Positions 43,610-54,509 of a stretch of 64,000 nucleotides of DNA are shown piece by piece. Both the position numbers and the translations under genes were made by a program. Under the pieces are notes generated by a model, which saw nothing but the letters and a program-made list of their open reading frames with translations, searched no databases and had not been told where the DNA came from. Source of the stretch: Gnetum montanum. Lineage: Eukaryota > Streptophyta > Gnetopsida > Gnetales > Gnetaceae. Each line of letters opens with the position of its first letter. Position 1 is the stretch's first letter. The DNA lies in NCBI GenBank assembly GCA_015680685.1, contig MNCI01003758.1:122302-186301 (forward strand), given 5' to 3'.

Positions 43610-46600
43610 TGGCTTGGGGACAATAAGGTGTTGTTAATTTATACTCAACCCCCAAGTGTTGCATGAGCTTACAAAAGGTAGTATTTGTAAAGTGGGTTCC
43701 ATTATCATAAATTAATGCATATGGCATACCAAACCTATTTATAACATTCTATTGTATAAATCGAGTAGCAGTAGAAGATGTACATTCGATGACGATTGTT
43801 GTTTTTGCCCATTTCATATAATAGTTACTATGATGTACATCTTCCCATTTGACATAGGCATGATGGGATTTATGAAGTCAATGCCCCAAATGTCAAAGGG
43901 TCATAGTGGTTAGATCCACTATTAAGGATCCTCCATACAAACGGTCATTCCACCATCACATTGGCAACGTTCACAAGAGCTGACAAATTGGTGAGCATCC
44001 TTGAAAAGTGTTGGCTAGTAATATCCTACCATCAGGGTCTTAATGATTGTGGATCTCCCTACATAGTGGCCCCTACAAGGACCCTTATAAGCATCTTGGA
44101 GAACATGCAATTGATCAACATTAGGAACACACCAACAAACTAAGCCATCGATGCACACCTTATAGATGTGCCCGTTGATCTCCATGAAACATTTCACTTA
44201 GTGAAGAAACTGTTATTTCTTCCTACAGTCCAGCTCTTGTGGCATCTCTAGAGTGAGAAGATAGGTGAGAATGCCATCATACCATTTAGGCTCAATGGGC
44301 AATTGTTTAGTTAAAGCCCTCAGAAAGATGAGTTTATTAGGAAACTGATAAAATAGTGGACTTTCCTTCTCTTTGTTATCCCATCTCAACCAAGACAAGT
44401 GGTCAGTGGCCACATTCTTAGCTCCCTTTCGATCTATCATCGTAAGATTGAATTCATACAAGATCATCAACCATCGTATGATACGAGGGCTCATCGTTGG
44501 CTTATTCATCAGGAAGCAAATTGCATTGTGGTCTATGTGCATGAACACCTTTTATCCAAGCACAAAGTGCCTGAATTTATCCAAGGAAAACATGACTGCC
44601 ATTAATTCTTTTTCTGTGGTGGTGTAGTTTAGCTGTGCATCTACAATGCTTTGGCTTGCACAATGGATGTAATAAGGACATTTCTGATCATCCAACTACA
44701 TCAACACAATTTCCAAGGCATAATTTGATAAATTCGTCATGACATGAAATGGTCTGAACTAGTCTGGTGCTCATAGAATTAGAGCTTCTATGAGTTTCCC
44801 CTTCAGTTGTTGAAATGCATTTTTACATTCCTTGGTCCAAACAAATGGAGCATATTTCTTTGTTAGCTCGACCAATAGTTTTGCAATCTTAGAAAAATTC
44901 TCTATGAATCTTCAATAGTAACCAGTGTGTCTAAGGAATGACTGGACATATTTTACGGTTTCTGGTTAATGGTAATTCCTTGGAGGATCCTAATCTTTTC
45001 AGGGTGAACCTCAATCCCTACTTATGAGATTCTGTGTTCTAACACAATGTCCTCTTAGATCATTAGATGGCTCTTGTACCAATTGAGCCAAAGATTAATC
45101 TCCACACATCTTTTGAGCACTTGCTCAAGATGGTCTAGGGCTTGCTCAAATGTGGCACCATAGGTGGAGAAGTCAACCATGAATACTTCCACCTTGCAAC
45201 CAATTTGTTGTTGAAAAATGCTCAAGACCAAGTGTTAGAATGTTGCAGGAGCATTGCATAGGTCAAAAGGCATCTTTCGATATGCAAAAGTCCCCCAGGG
45301 CATTGGCCTAATCTTCTAGTGCAATCTAAATTTGGTTATAGCCACTATAACCATCCAAGAAGCTATAATAGCAATGTCTAGAAATAGTGTCCAACACTTG
45401 ATCCACAAATGGCAATGGAAAATGATCTTTGAATGTTGTCATATTCAATAGTTAAAAATCAATACAAATCCACCACTTACCACCTTTATTTGACACTATC
45501 ACCAGTGGACTATCTGCAATGGGGTAGATGAACCCTGCCTTTAGGAGTTATTCGATTTCTTCTTTGATGATCTACTTCAATTTGGGATTTAATTGCTGCT
45601 GCAGCTACCTCTTTGGCTTCATGGCTAGATCAGTATAGATATGATGTTGGCATATCCTAGGATCAATCCCTATGAGTTTGGGATATGACCAAGCAAAGGT
45701 TGTTGGCTATTTGTTGATCACTTTCAATAGCATCTCATTTTATTCAAGAGCAAGATTTGCATTGCTTATTACTGGCTTTCCATTTTTCAAGAATGCATAT
45801 TTCATGCTAGTCGGTAGAGTTTTTAACTCAAGGGGCTCTTATTTATAATTTTCAAGAATTTCTAACTCTCCCCAATTGGTATCATCAATTTCATCAATGG
45901 AGAGTCGGTGATGAACTTGCTCTAGTTCATCCATGCTTTTCATGTAGGTACATGATAGGCTCTGAATAGGTTTCATGCAAAGTGTTGAGTTGTTCTCAAG
46001 GTTAGTTGTCATCCATTGGGTACCCTCCTGCTTTGTAGCTGCTACGTACATGCACCTTTAAAATTTAGATATATTAGCACACTAACTGCATGCTTTAATA
46101 GATACATTTTTAACAAACCATAGTTTCTGCACACAGTTGCACCCTGTATCACTGTACATAATACATGGAACTTTCTTCCTTTTGATCTTTCTGAATGCAT
46201 TTTCTTTAAAGATTTTGAGGGCAAGATTATGATTGGAAAGTCCCCCTTGCAATTGTCCACTAGGATCACTAGAAAATTAGCATGGTAGGACCACTCACAA
46301 ATGGTGGTCACAATATCCTCCACTAGTTCCAAGGAAATAGTGATCGACTAATCAACCAACTTGAGACAGATTTTGCTCTTCTTGAGTGGAGGCAAGTTCT
46401 AGGCTTTATACATCTCATGAGAAATCAAATTAACACCAAAACCTGAATCAAGAAGAGCCTTGTAAGGCTCATTTCAAGCAATTTAAAGGTAAATGAGAGG
46501 ACTTCTAGGATCATATAGTTTCCTAGGAAGGTGGCCAACCTTTATCTAATTAGTTACTGCATGAGTTAACATGACGGTATGTACTTTGGGAGGTATTTGG

Positions 46601-46800
46601 TTGGAAGGGAATTTGAATAGATTAGATGTAGAGAGAGATGGAGAAGCAGGGTTGCTAGTTGTAAGTGTATGTAAGAGTTTGTTAGGACTGTTGGTTCGAA
46701 GAAAATGTATTTTTCATGATCTAGTTTCCAAACCACTTGGCTGAGGAGCCTACTATAAGTTAACAGCCCTCGTTGTGTTGCATTGTTGTGGTTGAGGTGG
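43610..46800 (-). pseudogene. pol: Element D pol: protease, RT, RNase H, integrase (decayed)
   Basis: Minus-strand order: protease (LLDSGFGVNLIS, Asp-Ser-Gly codons at 46449-46441), RT, RNase H-like region and integrase. The RT block reads VEVFMVDFSTYGATFEQALD (about 45200-45140). Related Athila RTs have FMDDF, so the first catalytic Asp is Val. The integrase core has YDNGTHF near 43710. Integrase stops at PYCPQAKG, where element C's deletion junction falls. Frequent stops and frameshifts. This is a dead copy. Confidence 0.8.
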
Positions 46801-46849
46801 AATTTCTCCCTACATTGATGGAGTAGCTAGTAATTGGGTTAAGGGTGAA

Positions 46850-49013
46850 GGAACATATGCAGAAGAATGAGGGTAACATGGATGACTCCCCTCTAGTAGA
46901 TGGAGAATGAGTTCTGTGATACTTTGAAGGGTAGTAGTGATGTTAAAAAGAAGCATGACTAGAAGAGTCACACAAAGACATTGGTTGTTGAACATAGTAC
47001 CCATATAGATTTGGCTAATTGTAAGGGTGCTACTGCCTTGGTGGTGGCATCCCCTATGACTGTGGGTGTTTTCACTATTGGCATTGCTCATACGATTGTG
47101 GTAGAGCTCCACTTGAATAGTAGGTTTGTTGGTTAAACTACCTAGGATTGTCTTGAGGATAAGACAATCTTCTAGGTGCCTACCTCCTTGCCAATCTAAG
47201 ATTCAACATGTATACCCAAAACTCCTGCAAGTGTGACATGATAAGGCAACATCCATTAAGATGTTTCTATTGGCAGATGTCACACATAGCATCGTCATCT
47301 AATTCTATCTCCACAACTTTTTTTACTACAGTTGCTTTACCCTTACCCCTTTGGTAGGCACGTTCAACTTCTTTCCACCTCCTACAGTCATGATCACTAC
47401 TCTACTCTCTTGATTCTTCTGCGATTTTTAGAGTGGTTTAGAATTTTTTGTCCAAGAAATCCCATAATTTATCAACCTTGGTCGATATATTAGAAATAGA
47501 TTTTTGGATTGGCAAGGTTTCTTGTTGCACCACCTCATCAAGTGGTGACTCCTCATTGTCTTAGAATCGAACCTCCCTTTTTCTAATGGAAGGATCCCTG
47601 TTATATTCCTCAACACTTTTCCATTTTCTTAACTTTTCCTCTTCTTTTGCTACCTACTGTATCAGCCTTTGGATCTAATGGGCTCTAAGTTCTGATAATC
47701 TTCCTTGGGCATAAACCCCAAGAGTTCTTCTTGTTTCTTACCTAAGTCCATCTATGATGTGGCGAACTTGTTCTTACTAAGAATAACCATGGCCAAGGCA
47801 TCAGTGTATGAGAGAATAGTATCTGCCCATGTTAGCATCTAAGGGTTCAAGTGTCCATTGCTTTCATCTTTGGATCTACCTTCTCAAATTAGACACTCAG
47901 GAATATATTTGATATTTATCATTGAACAACTGTAGCATTATATTCCACCTATGGATGGATTTTGGCTCCAAGGACCGATACAAAGCTTTCTACTTCCTTG
48001 ATGAGTGTTATGGAAAATAGCTTTAATTTTTGCTAATCATTTTCAATATTCTGTAAGGCACAAGCATTATGAAAGACTTGAAGATGTGTTTGCAAATCAG
48101 ATTTATATCCTCCCTCAAATCTAGGGATAGTATTCATGTCAAGTTGCTTAATTTAACTATTTTTCACATGCCTAGTTGGAATTTTTACTGCCTTTGCAAC
48201 ATTCAACATGATTCGAGTGGCAAGCAAAGGCTCATCATCATCATTATTTTGATGACGCCTATGATGTCCTATGCTACCCCTTCGTTTATGGTAGTCTCTA
48301 TGATTATCATTGTCTCACTATTCACCTTCATCATGGTTGTTCTTTCTACAATGTCTATCAAAATTAGGAGAGGAAAAAGAAGATGCAGATAAAGAGGATG
48401 AATAGGAAGGAGGACTACCACCACCATGGTGTCTACCACCTCCTCTACACTTGTCACGACCACATTCATCAACTTTCTTGTCATCTTGATGCTTGCTTGA
48501 AACCCTTTTTTGACTCCCACTTTTGCCTGAACCCAGATTGTTGATTATAGACTTTAGATTCAGGTTCAAGCCCCCATCACCAATATCAAGCAATGGAAAA
48601 TCTTTATGGCGAGAACCCCTAGATGGAGGATCCTCATTATCATTTTGGTTTAGTAGGAATAAGAGGTTGGTGAACCATTTCTCCTTCAAACCCTCATGAT
48701 GCTTCTCTTGGTGTTGATCTCTCCTACATTGTGTTTCAATGGGACAGTAGTCCTAATAGTCATGGTCATGCACAATGTACTCTTCTTGAAGTTTCTATAT
48801 GCCCAACCTCTTAAGATTTTGGAGTAGCATCTCGAGCATAGATCGATCAAGAGGCATTACAATGTTATCCTCCATATCCTGCCACCGTAGTTGTTCATCC
48901 TGATGCAAGATGAATGTGAAGTTAGGTACATACTCATCTAGATGAATATATACCACCTTGCATTCTTGAGGCAATGATGGTTTAGTATCATCACACCTAT
49001 GAAAAGAAGACAT
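46850..49013 (-). pseudogene. gag: Element D gag
   Basis: ATG 49013 (MSSFHRCDD). Conserved N-terminal block VVYIHLDEYVPNFTFILHQD then EQLRWQDMEDNIV. A basic Ser/His-rich region (48520-48300) is followed by LFNDKYQIYS near 47940, GRYYSLIH, TLGVYAQGRLSELRAH, and a Cys/His box CDICQ.KHLNGCCLIMSHL near 47260. Several stops and frame changes. Confidence 0.8.
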
Positions 49014-49120
49014 TTTCTAATTATTATATTTATTTTTAGGATGATTTTGACCTTAGGGTTTGTCCAACGATGTTAATGATTTTCACTATGCCTAGATAGC
49101 ACACGATTCAAACAAAAAGA

Positions 49121-49140
49121 GTCCTCGACAATGGTGCAAT
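49121..49140 (-). other. Primer-binding site, element D
   Basis: The minus strand reads ATTGCACCATTGTCGAGGAC next to the 5' LTR. It is a decayed form of TTGGCGCCATTGTCGGGGAC seen in host-1. Confidence 0.65.
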
Positions 49141-50014
49141 TGATGAGTGACGAATATCCCTATGCTCAACCATACAAATTACTAAGCATTCATGTGCAAT
49201 CTAATTGAATTCCATGGACCCTTTGTCTTTCGGTACACTAGCTTGTAGGAAGTGAGCTTGCCCTAATAGTCATTCATTGTCTTCTTAATTACACTTGTGA
49301 TATGCAAAGGTATGGTTAAGTGTAAATAGGATGTATGATTGTTATTATTTTTATGTTTTACATTTTGGGTGCTTAAAATAAAGGATAAAAGGAATGAAGT
49401 AATTGAATTACTAATTTAATCTAACTAACTAACCAATGTCTAACTAATCCTAATAAAAGCATCTAGTTCCACTTTCCATACAAATCCTGAACATGTATAA
49501 TGTTGTTGGGTTACCCAATGTTAAGCGTTATTAGGATTACCAAGCATCATGTCCATGCTCGAAGTGATCGTACTTATGTGCTTAATTAATTGCTATTTAA
49601 TCTAGCTTAATTTAGCTTAATTACATAAAGAATTAAAGGAAATTGCATAAAATATTAAATGCATAAAGAAAACATTTAAGCTAGCCAAAGTGACATAAGG
49701 TTTATTAGAAAGCTTGCCTTTATTGCCACACACACTGTTATGCCTAGGTACAACAGTGCTTGCATAAAGATCTGTACACTCAATCACTCTTGCTATGGGC
49801 AATTGGGAAAGTATTCGAACTCTGGGGACGAAAAACTACAAAAGATTTATTACACTATGACAAAAAGACTCTCAAACCGTATGTCTAAGTGTTATATTTA
49901 TAGGTCGGCACACATCCCATGATATTGGATATCCAACATTGCTTCTTAATCCTCGATATTGGGTATTTGATATCAAATATTTGATAATGGAGCTAAACAA
50001 AATACACTTCATCA
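49141..50014 (-). repeat. Element D 5' LTR (874 bp)
   Basis: Plus-strand reading TGATGAGTGACGAATATCCC...CACTTCATCA. It pairs with 37068-37955. TATA box TATAAATA (minus) at 49902-49895. Confidence 0.9.
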
Positions 50015-50350
50015 GTTACCTTGAATGTTATGATGGGAAAATGTAAGCAAGTTGGAGATAAAGCAAGCCTAGAATACAATCCTACATAATCCACATGGAG
50101 AGAACAAGGTAACTAGAATTATTTGCCAAAGTATGAATTCCTTTCTAGAAACTCATACACTTAGTGTTATTATTGTTACAATTATGATCATATTCAATAT
50201 TATTGTTCTTGTAGATTTTATTATAACTATGATAATATAAGATTTTCAAGAACTAACCAAGATAGGTATAAGATGGGTGAACAAAAGCCCAAAGTTAGAC
50301 ATGTATGGGTCCTTAAGAACGTGATACATAAGGTGGATGTTAAAGGGAAG

Positions 50351-50490
50351 ATTGAAATTGCACCACTTCAATCCAACCAATTTGACTAAAGCAAAAGAGG
50401 GTTAGGAGTTGGGCCATGTTCCAACTAATCCAACTATGCATGTACTTTAATCTACATTTAGGTTCACAATAACAAACATTTTTGTTTTCA
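50351..50490. other. Unassigned junction segment
   Basis: 140 bp lies between the last recognisable copia sequence and the first recognisable gag of element H. I cannot assign it. Confidence 0.4.
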
Positions 50491-51440
50491 AATAGAAGAA
50501 TCCATGTTATACTCTTTCTTTTTGAGTTCTTCTTTCTCTTTTGCCACTTGACCAATGAGTCTTTGGATATGATAGGCTCTCAGTTTGGGTAATCTTCCTT
50601 GGGCATAGATCCTAAGAGTCTCTATTATCTTATTCTTAAGTTCATCAATGATATGACATAGTTATCCCTGTTAACAAAAGGCATGGCTTGGATATCCACG
50701 TAGTAAAGAGTAGTATTTTCCTAATGATTATTTTTCCTCTTGTCTTGGCTACGTTCACCTTCATCAAAGATTAACGATGAGGATGAAGATGGTAAACTAG
50801 GAGAGTTATATTAGCTTGCTCTTTTTTAGTAACTGCTTTGATGTTCTTTTGATTGTCTACTGGAAGACCTTGACCTTGAGGCCCTCCTTGTTCTAGATTC
50901 TATTCTCCCCTTGCCTTGGTTATTTTACAAGGATGAACATAGCCATGAATAGTTCATTACATCTCCATTGAGGAATGGAGGATTTTGATCTTGAGATCTA
51001 CTTGATTGATAATTAGTATCCTCCTTTTAAAATTGTGATGTTAGTTGAATAGAAACCTCCTTTCCTTTGGAAGCTTCGCAGTAAGCCTCTATGAATTGGC
51101 CCTTACAAAGTTTGGCTTCTACAGGTTGGTAATCCCTGGAAACGTCATTAGCAATCTTGCAGTCTCGAGTGACTACTTCAAGCCCCATATTCATCAGTGC
51201 TACAATGAGCATTGATGACATTGCATGATTAGGTGACAATACAATGTTGCTTTCTAGGTCTCTCCACTATAGTTGTTCATCTTGGTTAAGGATAAAGGTG
51301 AAATATAGTTGGTATGGGTTTGGATGGTTGTAGACAACCTTTATCTTTTATAGCATGTCATTCCAATTCTTTGTGGTTCTATCACATACTATTGCTGAAT
51401 TATCAATAATTGAGAAATCTAAATTGTGGGAAGAAGACAT
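50490..51440 (-). pseudogene. gag: Element H gag, truncated
   Basis: ATG 51440 (MSSSHNLDFSIID). YFTFILNQDEQL is the N-terminal conserved block. The relatively open stretch at 51239-51027 (IVALMNMGLEVVTRDCKIAN) is followed by a Ser/Arg-rich region. The first half of the capsid domain is missing around 50720. TLRIYAQGRLPKLRAYHIQR near 50620-50560 and VAKEKEELKKKE near 50530 close the preserved part. Confidence 0.7.
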
Positions 51441-51556
51441 TATTGAAATTACTTAATGTGCCTTTGAATAAAATATTATTATTTTCAAATAATAATTTGT
51501 TGTAAACTTCAACATTGATCCTTGAATAATCCTAACTATCTAAAATACTAGTACGA

Positions 51557-51576
51557 ATCCCCAACAATGGCATCAA
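51557..51576 (-). other. Primer-binding site, element H
   Basis: The minus strand reads TTGATGCCATTGTTGGGGAT, a decayed form of TTGGCGCCATTGTTGGGGA, abutting the LTR. Confidence 0.6.
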
Positions 51577-52318
51577 TGATGAGTGGTAGAGTTATCATAT
51601 GCTTAAACATACAGATCACAAGCATTCATGCATACTTCAATCAAATTTTGTGGATTGAGACTAGTTGAATGTCATAAATAATTAAGCCCTACGTTGATTA
51701 TTGTCTTCTCAATCACACTTGTATGAGCTCAAGTTGTATGGTTAAGTGTGACTGCAATACATAATCAAAGTTTATTATTAAAATATTAAAAAACATTAAA
51801 ACATTAATCTAAGTGCAAGAAAGTAGCATATTCTAGCCTAAGCATAGAGCATTGGTTTCAAACTTGTCGTACACATCTTGAACATGTACTAATGTTGTTG
51901 AATTACTCAAGTGTCCATTGCTAGGATTTCCAAACATCAGTATGTTTATGCTCTAAGTTGGTCATACTCATGCGAGTTTACTAAGTGCAATGAAGCGAAG
52001 GCATTTAACTAAGTGCATAAAAATTAAAAGAATAATTAAAGTAAATTGCAATTAAAAGATTAAAACAAGAAGCCAGTGCTACAATGAAGAGAATAGATCT
52101 CAATTTTATTGTTTTCATGTCAATGTGTCCAAGTACAGTAAGCACTAGAATAAAATTTTGTACAATCTACTTGATCTATGTTGCGAAAACTCGGTTAAAA
52201 TATTTTAACTTCTAAAAGAAAAAACTAAAAGAGTTAAGCTAAGGAAATGACCAAAAAATGCTTTACATGAAATGGGTATGTGCACTTATATAAGCATTTA
52301 TTGCACTTACATCAATGC

Positions 52319-52894
52319 TGATGAGTGGCGAGGTACCCCTACACTCAACCATACGAATACGAGCATCTCATGCGCGATCCGGTCAAACTCCAAGGACTAA
52401 GTGCTTACACGCCCTAATGAAATACTTAAGGTTAATCAATCGTTGTCCTCCCAAACTTACATGTATTGTCATGGTTGTATGGTTAAGTAAGTTTGAGGTA
52501 TGTGATTTTTATAACTTTTATCTTTTAATGTCTTTACGCTAATGGGGAAAGGTGAAGAGAACTAAGTGACTAACTTATATTAACCATTCAACTAAGTTCT
52601 AATTATCCTAGCATTAGTATCCGTTCCCAGTTGCCGCACACNNNNNNNNTTTGGAATGGTAAAACTACTATAGTTTGGCTAAGGGACTAACTCTAGATGT
52701 TTGAACAAGGGAAATCCACCTCTTATTTATAGACCTGATGGTGGGCTGCGATATCGCGTATGCGATATCGCAGGGGCTGACGCGATATTGCGGCTCATCA
52801 AATCTTGNATACGCGATATCGCAGGGGCTGACGCGATATTGCGGCTCATCAAATCTTGATGTGTTAACAAAGAAAAGGCTAGTTGATTCATCAA
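52319..52894 (-). repeat. Solo LTR of the host-1 type
   Basis: Plus-strand reading TGATGAGTGGCGAGGTACC...TTGATTCATCA, matching the host-1 LTR start (19762-19900). No internal region is attached. It includes an 8-N gap (52642-52649), the TATA box at 52724-52731 and GCGATATCGC palindromes (about 52745-52860). I find no convincing TSD (AATGC versus ACATG), so an interrupted or converted LTR is possible. Confidence 0.65.
52758..52857. repeat. 48-bp direct duplication flanking a single N
   Basis: GCGATATCGCAGGGGCTGAC... to AAATCTTG occurs on both sides of N52808. It is probably an unmerged contig overlap. Confidence 0.85.
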
Positions 52895-52927
52895 CATGAA
52901 CACAACCGACTAAAGTGATGTTCATCA

Positions 52928-53418
52928 ATATACTACAAGTTTCACACTTGCACATGACTACTATTTTGCATGTCTCTAATAATGTTATGTAATAGCTTAT
53001 AGATAAGCTTTTTATCTTATTTTTATTGATTATAATTTCATCTTTGTAACTTGCTTTTTCCTTTGATCTTAACTAGCACTAACTTCATAGAAAGAAAAAC
53101 AATGAGAATAATTTAGGCCTTGAACTTGTAAAGCTTTCAAGAGTGACATTCTTGTAAAAATAATTTTACATTCTGCTAAGTGTAAAATTATTGTCATTTT
53201 GTAGTTACACAATAGCAAGGATAAAGTTAATACTAATCAACTAATGTGTAAGTACCATGATCTCTTTCTATATATTGATGTTTTATAATTTATAAACTAT
53301 TAATATATTGATATTCATACATTTTAAAGCTATCTTTAATAATTATTTTTAATATTTTATTCACTTTTATAGTTTTGTAGCCTTTATGAAAATGATGCTA
53401 GTAAATCACCTAGTATAG
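52928..53418. other. Unassigned AT-rich segment between elements H and E
   Basis: 490 bp of AT-rich sequence with no repeats from the other elements and no credible ORF. It may be host DNA or the remnant of another element. TATAG (53414-53418) abuts the LTR of element E and is its candidate left TSD. Confidence 0.5.
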
Positions 53419-54313
53419 TGATGAGTGGTGGAGTAATCCAACATCCAACCATATGAGACACAAGTGTTCACGTGTAGCCTGGTCAAATTCCGTGGACAAG
53501 ACAATGTGAATATTCTAGTAATTGGTTAAAGTTTGTGATCATTGTCTTTCCATATGAGCTAGTAAAAATCTATGTGTATAGTTTAACTCACACTGAAATG
53601 TATGATAACTGATGTTGCTTTGATCATTTTACTCCTAGTAAACATAAGGTAAATGAAAGTTGTTTCTAAGTTTAAATAAACAACAAATGGATCTAGTCTA
53701 GCCTAGGTGATGGACATTTGTTCCTAACTCTTTGCACACATCTTGGACTTATGTAATTGTTACTGGGATTACCAAGTACCTCACTACTGGGCAAATCAAA
53801 CGACAATACTACTAGGTTATCAAATGATCATACTTTATGCTCGAAATCAGTTGTATCCATTCCACTTAACAATACTAAACGTAAGGTTCATGGGAAAGTA
53901 AACAATAACTAAGAAAATGACAATTAGTAGACTAAGTGAAAACAATGAATGTTGTTCTAAGTAAACTATAAAAATTAAGTGGATACTACAATGATGAAAG
54001 TAATCTCGATCTTCATTGCCGTTCACACAATGATGAAAGATACTCGAATAAAGACTCTATACAATCACTTCACACCACATTGCTGGCATACACTCTATTG
54101 CTAAGCTACAAAAATAAACTACAAGAGTTCTGGTAAGGTGGAATGAAAATCATTATTTAGACTGTGCACCTAAGTGTCGTAGTTATAGGCTTGCACATGT
54201 CTGCGATATCAGATATCCAACATTGTAGCTTGTGCCTCAATATTGGTGATCTAATATTGCAACTCCAATATTAGATGTCTGATATTTTAGCCATGTAAAA
54301 ACTCGATTTATCA
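53419..54313 (-). repeat. Element E 3' LTR (895 bp)
   Basis: Plus-strand reading TGATGAGTGGTGGAGTAATCC...GATTTATCA. It is homologous to the element F LTR (33412-34243). GATATC/AATATT-type sites cluster at 54195-54290, on the U3 side of the TATA-like TTATAGG at about 54181. Confidence 0.85.
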
Positions 54314-54326
54314 TACCCTCATGACT
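54314..54326 (-). other. Polypurine tract, element E
   Basis: The minus strand reads AGTCATGAGGGTA directly before the 3' LTR, matching those of B and D. Confidence 0.75.
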
Positions 54327-54509
54327 GATTAAAAACTCATCTTTGAATTAAAACAACATGAGGATGGAGTTCCTTACAAAATTGGGAGGTAGATTTACAT
54401 GACATTGACTATTATATACAACTCTTAAATGTCGTAGTGGTGTTTACAAAATGACACAAGATATGACATGGCAACTTTAACAAAAAAACAAAATTTGGTC
54501 AAGCTTGAT

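Larger units (their letters stand above)
39450..43610 (+). mobile_element. Element C: gag-only element, 3'-truncated
   Basis: Plus strand: LTR 39450-40326, PBS 40327-40345, gag 40466-42454 and a 3' non-coding region to about 43605, same family as element B. Where B continues to its PPT and 3' LTR, C breaks off into integrase of element D at about 43605-43615 (CCTTTGGCTTGGGGA). The deletion removed the 3' end of C and the end of D pol. Confidence 0.85.
37068..50014 (-). mobile_element. Element D: Athila-like gag-pol element, interrupted by element C
   Basis: Minus strand: 5' LTR 49141-50014, PBS 49121-49140, gag 46850-49013, protease 46040-46800, RT/RNase H 44380-45850, integrase 43615-44300, then element C. 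The 3' region is 37956-39449 and the 3' LTR 37068-37955. Flanks ATTAT (37063-37067) and GTTAC (50015-50019) could be a TSD altered by two transitions. Unlike E and F, no env-position ORF is seen, although sequence next to C has been lost. Confidence 0.85.
34245..50350 (+). mobile_element. Ty1/copia-type element, 5' LTR and gag only, interrupted by element D
   Basis: A putative LTR (34245-35609), a tRNA-Met-type PBS (35611) and gag (35678-37067) are followed by the D insertion. Copia sequence then resumes at 50015 and fades out near 50350. There is no pol catalytic domain and no 3' LTR. The gag organisation (UBN2-like plus two zinc knuckles) suggests a SIRE/Maximus- or Tork-like copia. Confidence 0.65.
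35678..50350 (+). pseudogene. gag: Copia gag (UBN2-type), split by element D
   Basis: ATG at 35678 leads into RPAFFDGSNYNYSKTRMRC, the N-terminal block of copia gag. At about 36195-36320, LPKKFHAKVTTILEARE, NLMKVDELQGNLETYKMSL is the UBN2 core. Near 36515, CYHYHGYGHTTLEC is a zinc knuckle whose second Cys is Tyr. After the D insertion (37068-50014), CYYCYNYDHIQYYC (about 50165-50210) is an intact CX2CX4HX4C knuckle, followed by KPKVRHVWVLKNV near 50290. Many stops. Part of the coding region downstream of gag is absent. Confidence 0.75.
50490..52927 (-). mobile_element. Element H: 5' end of an Athila-like element (LTR + partial gag)
   Basis: Minus-strand 5' LTR (51577-52927, itself split by an LTR insertion), PBS (51557-51576) and gag (50490-51440), truncated at about 50490 where it meets the copia remnant. 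It has the same gag N-terminal motif as host-1 and D. Confidence 0.75.
51577..52927 (-). repeat. Element H 5' LTR, interrupted by another LTR
   Basis: Plus-strand reading TGATGAGTGGTAGAGTTATC... to ACATCAATGC (52318), resuming ACATGAACACAACC to GATGTTCATCA (52927). TATA-like ACTTATATAAG at about 52285-52295. The intervening 52319-52894 is a separate LTR. Confidence 0.65.

Noticed and set aside
37063-50019. Perfect target-site duplication for element D
   Set aside because: ATTAT and GTTAC match at only three of five bases. Recorded as a possible decayed TSD only.
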